From: Stenotrophomonas bentonitica
GTDB taxonomy: Bacteria; Pseudomonadota; Gammaproteobacteria; Xanthomonadales; Xanthomonadaceae
Length of the DNA stretch: 64,000 nt
Assembly (NCBI RefSeq): GCF_002887735.1
Contig: NZ_PKQP01000001.1
Coordinates: forward strand, 310,001 to 374,000
Reading direction: 5' to 3'
Within the stretch, counting starts at the first letter, position 1. Every line of letters starts with the position of its first letter. Both the position numbers and the translations under genes were made by a program. This document shows positions 57,302 to 64,000 of the stretch, in pieces. The notes beneath the pieces were generated by a model, which was not told the origin of the DNA, made no database searches, and saw only the letters and a program-made list of their open reading frames with translations.

Positions 57302-57386
57302 TGGTGCCCAAGAGGGGACTCGAACCCCTACGACTCTCGTCGCTACCACCTCAAGGTAGTGCGTCTACCAATTCCGCCACCTGGGC
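57302..57386 (-). tRNA. tRNA-Leu (anticodon GAG)
   Basis: 85 nt with encoded CCA and a long variable arm (class II). Acceptor gcccagg pairs with the cttgggc end; the anticodon stem-loop is ctacc-ttgaggt-ggtag, anticodon GAG, reading CUC/CUU. It lies between secG and nuoA on the same strand. Confidence 0.96.
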
Positions 57387-57435
57387 TTACGATCGCACCG
57401 GTTGTTCTCCAGTGCGCCGCATATTGTAACCGTCT

Positions 57436-57876
57436 TCAGCGAGTCTGGGTGCCTTCCGAAGGCTTTTCTTCACCAGATTTCGGAGTTTCCGCCTGAGCCG
57501 GCACAGTGGCCGACGGAACAGGCTGCTGCGCCGGGGTTTCCGGGGCCTTGGGCACGGCCGGAAGCTCGCCTGCCGGTGCGGCCGGCGCAGTGGCGGCCGG
57601 CGCCGACATCAGGCCGAGGTCCTGCTGCGCCGCCGGGCGCGAGCCATGGCTGGCGTACCAGGCCATGAAGAGGCTGATGCCGAAGAACACCACGGCCAGC
57701 CACTTGGTCGACTTGGACAGGAAGTTGGACGCACCACGTGCGCCGAACACGGTGCCCGAGGCGCCGGCACCGAAACCCGACCCTGCGGCCGCGCCGGAAC
57801 CACGCTGCATCAGGATGAGCGCGATCATGGCCACTGCGACCAGCACGTAGACCACATTGAGGATCAACATCAGCAT
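57436..57876 (-). CDS. secG: Protein translocase subunit SecG
   Basis: 146 residues from the ATG at 57876 (MLMLILNVVYVLVAVAMIAL); GAGGA lies about 10 bases upstream, inside a longer frame that would start at 57897. Two TM helices flank the conserved cytoplasmic loop ILMQRGSGAAAGSGFGAGAS with FGARGASNFLSKSTKWLAV. A Pro/Ala-rich tail of about 60 residues follows. Auxiliary subunit of the SecYEG channel; sits after tpiA as in E. coli relatives. Confidence 0.95.
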   Translation of the reverse strand: MLMLILNVVYVLVAVAMIALILMQRGSGAAAGSGFGAGASGTVFGARGASNFLSKSTKWLAVVFFGISLFMAWYASHGSRPAAQQDLGLMSAPAATAPAAPAGELPAVPKAPETPAQQPVPSATVPAQAETPKSGEEKPSEGTQTR

Positions 57877-57931
57877 TTCGAATCCGTCCTCGGACATGTC
57901 GTGCCGGCGGTTGGGCCGACAACGTAACTAA

Positions 57932-58687
57932 TTAGCGCCCCGCCGCCGCGGCGGCGATGGCAAGGAAGTCCGCGGCCACCAGCGAGGCGCCGCCCACCAG
58001 CCCACCATCGACATCGGGCTGTGCGAACAGTTCCGCGGCGTTGTCGGGCTTCACGCTGCCGCCATAGAGGATCGACAGTGAATCCGCAATTCTAGCATCG
58101 AGCTTGGCCACTTCGCCACGGATGAACGCGTGGACCTGCTGGGCCTGCTCCTTGGAGGCGGTCCGGCCGGTGCCGATGGCCCAGACCGGCTCATAGGCGA
58201 CCACGGCCTGCGCGAACCCTGCCGCCCCGACCAGATCCAGCACCGGGGCCAGCTGGGCGGCGATGACCGCCTCGGTCTGGTTGGCTTCGCGCTGCTCGAG
58301 CGTCTCACCGACGCACAGGATCGGGGTCAGGCCGGCGTGCAGGGCGGCGGCGAACTTGCGGGCGACCAGTTCGCTGCTTTCAGCGTGGTACTGCCGGCGC
58401 TCGGAGTGACCAACCAGGCCGTAGCGGGCCCCGACTTCGGCCAGCATGGTGGCCGAGACTTCACCGGTGTAGGCGCCCTTTTCATTGCTGCTGACATCCT
58501 GGGAGCCGAACGCGACGGCGCGGCCTTCGAAGGCTTCGACCAGCTCGCCCAGATACGGCAGCGGCGGCAGGACCACGACGTCGACGCCCTGCAGCGGGAG
58601 GTCGGCAACCAGGTCACTGACCAGGTCGGTGGCGAATTGGCGGCTGCCGTGCAGCTTCCAGTTACCGGCGACGATCTTGCGGCGCAT
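57932..58687 (-). CDS. tpiA: Triose-phosphate isomerase
   Basis: 251 residues. Interconverts DHAP and glyceraldehyde-3-phosphate. Active-site Lys in VAGNWKLHG, His in YGLVGHSERRQYH, catalytic Glu in VVAYEPVWAIGTGRTAS, phosphate loop LYGGSVKPDNAAELF and GLVGGASL. Full length. The TIM gene is 55 bases ahead of secG. Confidence 0.98.
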   Translation of the reverse strand: MRRKIVAGNWKLHGSRQFATDLVSDLVADLPLQGVDVVVLPPLPYLGELVEAFEGRAVAFGSQDVSSNEKGAYTGEVSATMLAEVGARYGLVGHSERRQYHAESSELVARKFAAALHAGLTPILCVGETLEQREANQTEAVIAAQLAPVLDLVGAAGFAQAVVAYEPVWAIGTGRTASKEQAQQVHAFIRGEVAKLDARIADSLSILYGGSVKPDNAAELFAQPDVDGGLVGGASLVAADFLAIAAAAAGR

Positions 58688-58887
58688 GGCGGGGGCTCCT
58701 TTGGGTATCAGCCGGCCATGATAACGGATGCAACGAAATGGCGTTGGTGGGAAAACGCTTACATTTCAATTGGATATTTATTTTCCGCTGCCGACGAAAG
58801 GCAAGTGCAAGGGCGACAGCGGCGGCAGGGGCGCCCGGGCTGGGCGGGCGCAGGTGGGTTGGCGCGCATCGGAGTGCGTTGGAGCAA

Positions 58888-58904
58888 GCCGGCCAGCGGC
58901 CGGC
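58888..58904. repeat. SMAG-type palindrome
   Basis: gccggccagcggccggc, a 17-base palindrome with a 3-base centre, of the same family as the gccgacc elements. It lies in the 277-base gap between tpiA and the oxygenase; nothing else is seen there except the terminator. Confidence 0.6.
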
Positions 58905-58911
58905 ACGACCC

Positions 58912-58940
58912 GGAATGAAGAAGGCCGCCTTTCGGCGGCC
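58912..58940 (-). terminator. Terminator of the oxygenase gene
   Basis: On the minus strand ggccgcc-gaaa-ggcggcc followed by ttcttcatt. A 7-bp GC stem with a GNRA-like loop and a T-rich tail, 24 bases after the stop. Confidence 0.75.
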
Positions 58941-58964
58941 CTCGTCCTTGCCCCGGCAGATCGC

Positions 58965-59900
58965 TTACTTCAGCTTGATCTCGCGCAGGCGCTCTTCCAG
59001 GAAGCCGTGGGCGGTGATCGGCTCCGGGTAGCGGCTCGGGTTCTCCGGGGTGATGCAGGTCGGCAGCACGTCGATCAGGAAATCCGGGTTCGGGTGCAGG
59101 AAGAACGGCACCGAGTAGCGCGGCTGGCGCGCCTGCTCGCCCGGGGGATTGACCACGCGGTGGATCGTGGAGGGGTACACATGGTTGGTCAGGCGCTGCA
59201 GCATGTCGCCGATGTTGACCACGATGGTGTCCGCGTCGGAGGTGAACGGCACCCACTTGCCCTCGTGCGACTGCACTTCCAGGCCGGCCGCACTGGCGCC
59301 GACCAGCAGCGTGATGAAGTTGATGTCGCCATGGGCCCCGGCGCGCACGTTCGGGATGTTCTCCGCCGTGATCGGGGGGTAATGGATCGGGCGCAGGATC
59401 GAATTGCCGTTGTTGGTCTTGTCGGCGAAGAAGTCCTCCGGCAGGCCAATGTGCAGCGCCAGCGCCGACAGGACGCGCGAGCCCAGCTTGTCCAGCGCCT
59501 GGTAGATCCCGTAACCCCGCTCGCGGAAGCCCGGCACCTCGCTCGGCCACAGGTTCGGGGCCATCACCTCGCGGTACGGGGAGTCGTCCGGGATCTCCCG
59601 GCCGATGTGCCAGAACTCTTTCAGATCAAAGTGCTGCGAGCCCTTGGCGGTCTCCACGCCGAAGGCCGTGTAGCCGCGCGCGCCGCCACTGCCCGGCACG
59701 TGGTACTGGCGCTTGGTCTCTTCGGGCAGCGCGAAGAAGGCCTTGAAGACCTCGTAGGCGGCGTCGATGTCGGCCTGCGGGATGCCGTGGTTGCGGATGC
59801 CAGCAAAGCCCCATTCGCGATAGGCCGCACCCAGCTCAGCCACGAACGCATCGCGGTCGGTGTCGAAACGGGTGATGTCGAGGGTGGGGATCTGGCTCAC
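58965..59900 (-). CDS. Isopenicillin-N-synthase-like 2-oxoglutarate/Fe(II) oxygenase
   Basis: 311 residues from a GTG at 59900 (V/M-SQIPTLDITRFDTDRDAFVA) with AGGA 8 bases upstream; the frame is open further but not family-like. N-terminal DIOX_N region (GFAGIRNHGIPQADIDAAYE), jelly-roll iron site with the His-x-Asp motif in GAHGDINFITLLV and distal His in STIHRVVN, and the 2OG-binding Arg-x-Ser in RYSVPFF. Likely oxidises a small amino acid or metabolite; the substrate is unknown and this is probably not a true IPNS. Confidence 0.9.
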   Translation of the reverse strand: MSQIPTLDITRFDTDRDAFVAELGAAYREWGFAGIRNHGIPQADIDAAYEVFKAFFALPEETKRQYHVPGSGGARGYTAFGVETAKGSQHFDLKEFWHIGREIPDDSPYREVMAPNLWPSEVPGFRERGYGIYQALDKLGSRVLSALALHIGLPEDFFADKTNNGNSILRPIHYPPITAENIPNVRAGAHGDINFITLLVGASAAGLEVQSHEGKWVPFTSDADTIVVNIGDMLQRLTNHVYPSTIHRVVNPPGEQARQPRYSVPFFLHPNPDFLIDVLPTCITPENPSRYPEPITAHGFLEERLREIKLK

Positions 59901-59984
59901 AGCGATTCCTGCTTGTTCATGGTGGTCGGTGGGCCAGCTGTGGCCCGGCTGAACATTGTGCCAGATCGGGCCAACCCCGCCACT

Positions 59985-60008
59985 GATACATTGATACAAA
60001 CCGATACA
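59985..60008. promoter_or_regulatory. Three direct repeats upstream of the oxygenase gene
   Basis: GATACA occurs at 59985-59990, 59993-59998 and 60003-60008 (TGTATC x3 on the minus strand), about 8 and 10 bases apart, close to one helical turn. They lie about 85-108 bases ahead of the GTG at 59900 and could be operator sites or part of its promoter. Confidence 0.4.
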
Positions 60009-60292
60009 ATGCGCGCGCCCAGACGGCCAGAACGGGCCAACGGTGACGCTGATGCGCCGCCCCCTTTACTCCTTGCCCCGCCCGCCTGATGGATGCCCTG
60101 CCCTCCCCCTCATCGCCGATGGCGTTGCGCCGGCTCACGCCGGCAGGGCCGATCCCGTGGCCGATGAGCACGCACGACCTCCCACCCACGGCACCGCACA
60201 GCGCATGGGATGCGCTGGCGCGATTCCGCAGGCAATGACGACGACCGCCCACGCCTGCCGCGGGCGCGTTTCCACACATGGACTGTCCACCG

Positions 60293-61444
60293 ATGAACGC
60301 TCCACTGAAAATTCTCCATACCGAGGCTGCCAAGGGATTTGGCGGGCAGGAGATCTACATCTACCGCCACATGCTGGCCATGCGCGATCGCGGCCATGAC
60401 GTCTCGCTGCTGTGCCAGCCCGGCGCGCGGCTGGGCGAGATGGCACGCGAAGCCGGCTTCACCGTGCACGCGCTCAGGATGGGCGGCCTGCTGCGCATGC
60501 TGCGCGGCATCTGGTCGGTCTCGCGCCTGGTACGTCGCCATGGCTATGACGTGGTCAACACCACCAGCCGCCGGGACAGCCTGATTGCCGCCGCCGGCGC
60601 CCGCCTGGGCGGCACGCCGCTGGTGGTGCGTTCGCGCCACCTGATGAGCCCGATCAACTCGCTGCTGACCTACACCGGCCTGCCCCACCGGGTGATGACC
60701 GTGAGCAGCTTCGTCAAAAAACTGATGGTCAGCCGCGGCATCGACGATGCGCGCGTGGGAATCGTCCCGCCGATCGCGGTGCCGCCGCAGTGGTCGCAGA
60801 TCGCCAAGCGCGACCCGTGGCAGTGCCTGCAGGACACCCGCGCCGACGTGCGCGCCGAACTGGGCTTCAGCGACGAGCAGATCGTGGTCGGTTGTGTCGC
60901 AGTGCTGCGCGAACCCAAGGGCCACCTGGAGCTGCTCAAGGCGATGGCGCCACTTTGCCAGGCCAACCCGCGCGTGCAGCTGGTGATCGTCGGTGATGGC
61001 CAGCCGGTGATGGATCGCCTGATCGCCCTGCGCGAGCAGTTCGGCATCGCCGCGCAGGTGCACCTGCTGGGTTACCGCCAGGGCGCTTGCCGGTTGATGG
61101 CCGGCTTCGATATCTTCGCGCTGGCCACCCACAAGGAAGCGGCCGGCACGGTGTTCCTCGAGGCGGCCTACGTCGGCGTGCCGATCGTGGCCACGCGCGT
61201 GGGCGGCGTGCCGGAGATGGTGGTGGAAGGCAGCAATGCCCTGCTCGCGCCGCTGGGCGACCAGGCCGCGCTGACCAACGCACTGCGTACCCTGATCGAA
61301 CAGCCCGACCGCCGCCAGCAGATGGGCCTGGCGGGCTGGGAATGGATGCGCAGCGCGCACCGATTCACCCCGACCGGTCACACTGAAGCGACCGAACACT
61401 ATTACCACCAGTGGTTGAAGGAACTGGGCCATGGCCAACGCTAG
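60293..61444 (+). CDS. Glycosyltransferase family 4 protein
   Basis: 383 residues from the ATG at 60293 (MNAPLKILHTEAAKGFGGQE); an ATG at 60278 adds 5 residues and neither has a ribosome site. GT-B fold: N-terminal nucleotide-sugar-independent domain with GGQEIYIYRHMLAMRDRGHD, C-terminal donor domain with LGYRQGACRLMAGFDIFALA and the E-x7-E type motif in HKEAAGTVFLEAAYVGVPIV. Probably builds a lipopolysaccharide or other surface glycan. Its end overlaps the deacetylase start by 14 bases. The gap 59901-60292 has no other gene. Confidence 0.92.
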   Translation: MNAPLKILHTEAAKGFGGQEIYIYRHMLAMRDRGHDVSLLCQPGARLGEMAREAGFTVHALRMGGLLRMLRGIWSVSRLVRRHGYDVVNTTSRRDSLIAAAGARLGGTPLVVRSRHLMSPINSLLTYTGLPHRVMTVSSFVKKLMVSRGIDDARVGIVPPIAVPPQWSQIAKRDPWQCLQDTRADVRAELGFSDEQIVVGCVAVLREPKGHLELLKAMAPLCQANPRVQLVIVGDGQPVMDRLIALREQFGIAAQVHLLGYRQGACRLMAGFDIFALATHKEAAGTVFLEAAYVGVPIVATRVGGVPEMVVEGSNALLAPLGDQAALTNALRTLIEQPDRRQQMGLAGWEWMRSAHRFTPTGHTEATEHYYHQWLKELGHGQR

Positions 61445-62285
61445 ATCCGTCCCGGTGCTGATGCACCACCATGTCTCCCCGTCCCCGGGGATGATCACGG
61501 TCTCGCCGGAAAACTTCGAAAGCCAGATCGCCTGGCTGGCGGCCAATGGCTGGACCTCGCTGACGCTGGACCAGTACGCGGATTTCCTCGCGGGCAAGCC
61601 GACGCCGGCCAGGTCGATCGTGATCACCTTCGATGACGGTTACCTGGACAACTGGGTGTACGCGCATCCGATCCTGGCCAAGTACGGCATGCACGCGGTC
61701 GTGTTCGTGGTGACCGGCTGGATGGGCGAAGGCGATGTCCGCCCGCATGCGGGCCAGCCCGGCGCCACCCTGCCCGCGACACCGGACCATCGCGGCTGCG
61801 AGGAGGCGATCCTGCGCGACAACCGCCCGGACGAGGTGATGATGCGCTGGAGCGAGGCGCGCGCGATGATCGCCGCCGGCACCTTCGAAGTACATTGCCA
61901 CACGCACACGCACACCCGCTGGCTCAGGCAGGCGATCTCCCGCGAGCACAAGCGCCAGGGCATCGCCGGCGACCTGTCGGTGGCGCGCGACGTCCTGCAG
62001 CAGCAGCTGGGCGAGGTCTCGGACACCCTGTGCTGGCCGTACGGCGACTTCGACGAGGACTATGTGCAGATCGCGCGGGCGCACGGCTTCAAGTACCTGC
62101 ATACCACCCATCCGTTCGGCCGCAACGTGGTCGGTGGCGATCCAGAACACATCTACCGCTTCGCGATCCGCAACCGCCCGGCGAGCTGGCTGCGCAAGCG
62201 CATCGCCTACAGTTACCACCCGCTGATCGCGCCGCTGTTCAACCGCTTCAAGGCGAAGAAAAAGAAGATGGTGCCGGGGCCGTAA
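61431..62285 (+). CDS. Polysaccharide deacetylase (NodB-like)
   Basis: 284 residues. NodB homology domain: motif 1 TFDDGYLDNWVYAH with the metal Asp pair, motif 2 CHTHTHTRW giving the metal His (H-x3-H type), motif 3 LCWPYGDFDEDYVQIARAHG, then LHTTHPFGRNVVGGDPEHIY. No signal peptide, so it may act on a lipid-linked precursor in the cytoplasm. The overlap with the glycosyltransferase means joint translation; the two likely make and then de-N-acetylate the same glycan. Confidence 0.92.
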   Translation: MANARSVPVLMHHHVSPSPGMITVSPENFESQIAWLAANGWTSLTLDQYADFLAGKPTPARSIVITFDDGYLDNWVYAHPILAKYGMHAVVFVVTGWMGEGDVRPHAGQPGATLPATPDHRGCEEAILRDNRPDEVMMRWSEARAMIAAGTFEVHCHTHTHTRWLRQAISREHKRQGIAGDLSVARDVLQQQLGEVSDTLCWPYGDFDEDYVQIARAHGFKYLHTTHPFGRNVVGGDPEHIYRFAIRNRPASWLRKRIAYSYHPLIAPLFNRFKAKKKKMVPGP

Positions 62286-62306
62286 CGCGCTACCCCGCCG
62301 CAACGA

Positions 62307-62332
62307 AAACGCCCCGGTTTCCCGGGGCGTTT
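62307..62332. terminator. Bidirectional terminator between the deacetylase gene and glmM
   Basis: aaacgccccgg (62307-62317) / tttc / ccggggcgttt (62322-62332), a perfect 11-bp stem ending in T-rich or A-rich sequence on both sides. Serves both convergent transcripts. Confidence 0.85.
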
Positions 62333-62357
62333 CCAGTTTCCGGCCTCGCTGCCCGGC

Positions 62358-63710
62358 TCAGGCCGCGGCCGCCGCCTTCACCGCCGCCGAGAGGCTGTCC
62401 AGCGTGGACTGCATCAACTCGGCGCTGTCGGCCTCGACGGTGACACGCACCACCGGCTCGGTGCCCGAGGGCCGCAGGAACGCGCGGCCGCGCCCCTTCA
62501 CTGCCTGCTGTGCAGCCAGCAGCGCAGCCTGCACGCTCTCGGCCTGTACGGTGGCCTTGGCCGCACCCTGCAGGCGGACGTTGACGGTCTTCTGCGGCAC
62601 CTTGTTGAGTACCGACAGCACCTGGCGCAGCGAGGTGCTGTCACGGCGCAGCACTTCCAGGACCTGCAGCGCACTGACGATCGCATCACCGGTGGTGGCG
62701 CGGTCCAGGCACAGCAGATGGCCGGACGCTTCGCCGCCGAGCACACCGTTGTTTTCGACCAGCGCCTGATGCACGTACCGGTCACCGACATTGCTGCGCT
62801 GGAACGGGATGTTCAGCCGTTCCAGCGCCTGCTCCAGGCCGAAGTTGGTCATCAACGTACCGACCACCGGGCCATGCAGGCGACCGCTGCGCTGCCAGGC
62901 CTGGGCCAGCACGAACAGCAGGTCATCGCCATCGACCGGATTGCCCTGGTCATCGGCCATCAGCACGCGATCGCCATCACCGTCGAAGGCGATGCCGAAA
63001 TCAGCGCCGACTTCGCGCACTTTCGCGGCCAGATTGTCGATGTGCATCGAGCCGACGCCATCGTTGATGTTCAGCCCGTTGGGTGCATCCCCGATGCTGA
63101 CCACCTGCGCGCCCATCTCGCGGAACAGCAGCGGGGCGACGTGGTAGGTGGCACCGTGCGCGCAGTCGAGCACGATTTTCAGCCCACGCAGATCGAACCC
63201 GCGCGGCACGCTGGCCTTGCAGAATTCGATGTAGCGGCCGACCGCATCCCGCGCGCGCATGGCCTTGCCCAGCCGCTCGGACTCGACCGTGGTGAACGGC
63301 GCATCGAGCGCGGCTTCCAGCGCCAGCTCGGTGGCGTCATCGAGCTTCTCGCCATCGGCGGAGAAGAACTTGATGCCGTTGTCGTAGTGCGGATTGTGCG
63401 AGGCGCTGATGACGATGCCCGCATCCGCACCGAGGGTGCGGGTGAGGAAGGCCACCGCCGGCGTCGGCATCGGGCCGAGCAGCTGCACATCGGCGCCGGC
63501 GGCGACCAGCCCGGCTTCCAGTGCGGCTTCGAACATGTAGCCGGAGATACGGGTGTCCTTGCCGATCACCACCACCGGGCGGTGCCCGTTGCGCTCGGTC
63601 AGCGCACGCCCGAGCGCATTGCCCAGGCGCAGTACGAAATCGGCGGAGATGACGCCCTCACCGACCTTGCCGCGGATGCCATCGGTGCCGAAATACTTGC
63701 GCGACGCCAT
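62358..63710 (-). CDS. glmM: Phosphoglucosamine mutase
   Basis: 450 residues. Converts GlcN-6-P to GlcN-1-P toward UDP-GlcNAc. N-terminal [20 protein letters not shown]; phosphoserine motif [17 protein letters not shown] (Ser104), metal loop [15 protein letters not shown], sugar-specificity [10 protein letters not shown] (normally [15 protein letters not shown]), phosphate-binding [15 protein letters not shown]. Its ATG overlaps the accD stop by one base. Confidence 0.97.
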   Translation of the reverse strand: MASRKYFGTDGIRGKVGEGVISADFVLRLGNALGRALTERNGHRPVVVIGKDTRISGYMFEAALEAGLVAAGADVQLLGPMPTPAVAFLTRTLGADAGIVISASHNPHYDNGIKFFSADGEKLDDATELALEAALDAPFTTVESERLGKAMRARDAVGRYIEFCKASVPRGFDLRGLKIVLDCAHGATYHVAPLLFREMGAQVVSIGDAPNGLNINDGVGSMHIDNLAAKVREVGADFGIAFDGDGDRVLMADDQGNPVDGDDLLFVLAQAWQRSGRLHGPVVGTLMTNFGLEQALERLNIPFQRSNVGDRYVHQALVENNGVLGGEASGHLLCLDRATTGDAIVSALQVLEVLRRDSTSLRQVLSVLNKVPQKTVNVRLQGAAKATVQAESVQAALLAAQQAVKGRGRAFLRPSGTEPVVRVTVEADSAELMQSTLDSLSAAVKAAAAA

Positions 63711-64000
63711 CAGGCCGCCGCATCCGGTGCCGGTGCGGGCTGACGCGCCAGCATGGCCAGGAGCTCCGACAGGCGGTCGCGCATCTCGCGGCGGTCGCAG
63801 ATCTGATCGATCGCACCGTGCTCGAGCAGGAACTCCGAGCGCTGGAACCCTTCCGGCAGCTTTTCGCGCACGGTCTGCTCGATCACGCGCGGGCCGGCGA
63901 AGCCGATCAGTGCCTGCGGCTCGGCGATGTTGATATCGCCCAGCATCGCGAACGAAGCCGACACGCCACCGGTGGTCGGATGGGTCAGCACCGAGATGTA
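63710..64000 (-). CDS. accD: Acetyl-CoA carboxylase carboxyltransferase subunit beta, C-terminal part
   Basis: The frame is open to the right edge; about 96 C-terminal residues are present ([60 protein letters not shown]). These are the carboxyltransferase core blocks of AccD, which with AccA transfers CO2 from biotin to acetyl-CoA in fatty-acid synthesis. The zinc-finger N-terminus is outside the window. Confidence 0.95.
   Translation of the reverse strand, partial: YISVLTHPTTGGVSASFAMLGDINIAEPQALIGFAGPRVIEQTVREKLPEGFQRSEFLLEHGAIDQICDRREMRDRLSELLAMLARQPAPAPDAAA

Overview
The window looks like a chromosomal segment of a high-GC gammaproteobacterium of the Xanthomonadaceae, most likely Stenotrophomonas or a close relative. 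The evidence is the gene order (thrS-infC-rpmI-rplT-pheS-pheT-ihfA-merR-tRNA-Pro; rimP-nusA-infB-rbfA-truB-rpsO-pnp; glmM ... tpiA-secG-tRNA-Leu-nuoA-N) together with short GTAG-headed palindromes (for example gccgaccgttggtcggc) of the Stenotrophomonas SMAG/REP type between genes. This was judged by reading alone, with no database search.

Layout. 1-5.8 kb: the end of a Blc-type lipocalin, a small lipoprotein, a long FadE-like acyl-CoA dehydrogenase, an HNH endonuclease behind a large inverted repeat, and dxs. 5.8-16.6 kb is accessory and mostly of envelope or regulatory character: a DUF3011 protein, a small protein, a secreted choloylglycine-hydrolase-like amidase, two small lipoproteins, a two-component system divergent from a MipA/OmpV porin-like gene, two small unknowns (one resembling a MbcA/ParS/Xre antitoxin domain), a predicted outer-membrane beta-barrel, a DUF1328 membrane peptide, a GNAT enzyme, a decayed gene fragment, an actinobacterial-looking PanB, and a LysE exporter divergent from an Lrp/AsnC regulator.

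16.7-24.9 kb (minus strand) is the translation cluster. thrS has a candidate Thr-rich leader peptide plus intrinsic terminator in front of it, infC appears to start at AUC, and rpmI-rplT has its own strong promoter and a long leader. 25.1-27.2 kb is a DUF3325-DUF3649-PepSY membrane operon behind a Fur-box-like site. 27.3-32 kb holds a serine hydrolase, a CadC-like TPR regulator, a GH18 chitinase-like protein and a VOC protein.

32.2-42.1 kb (minus) is the pnp/rpsO/truB/rbfA/infB/nusA/rimP cluster, preceded by two tandem initiator tRNA genes, each with its own terminator. 42.2-57.2 kb (minus) is the complete 14-gene complex I operon nuoA-N. 57.3-64 kb holds tRNA-Leu, secG, tpiA, a 2-oxoglutarate/Fe(II)-type oxygenase, an overlapping glycosyltransferase/polysaccharide deacetylase pair on the plus strand, glmM, and the 3' end of accD.

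No CRISPR array, insertion sequence, prophage or rRNA was seen. The main points of interest are regulatory: the thrS leader, the infC start codon, the HNH inverted repeat, and several internal terminators. A few genes have signs of transfer or decay (panB and the fragment beside it).
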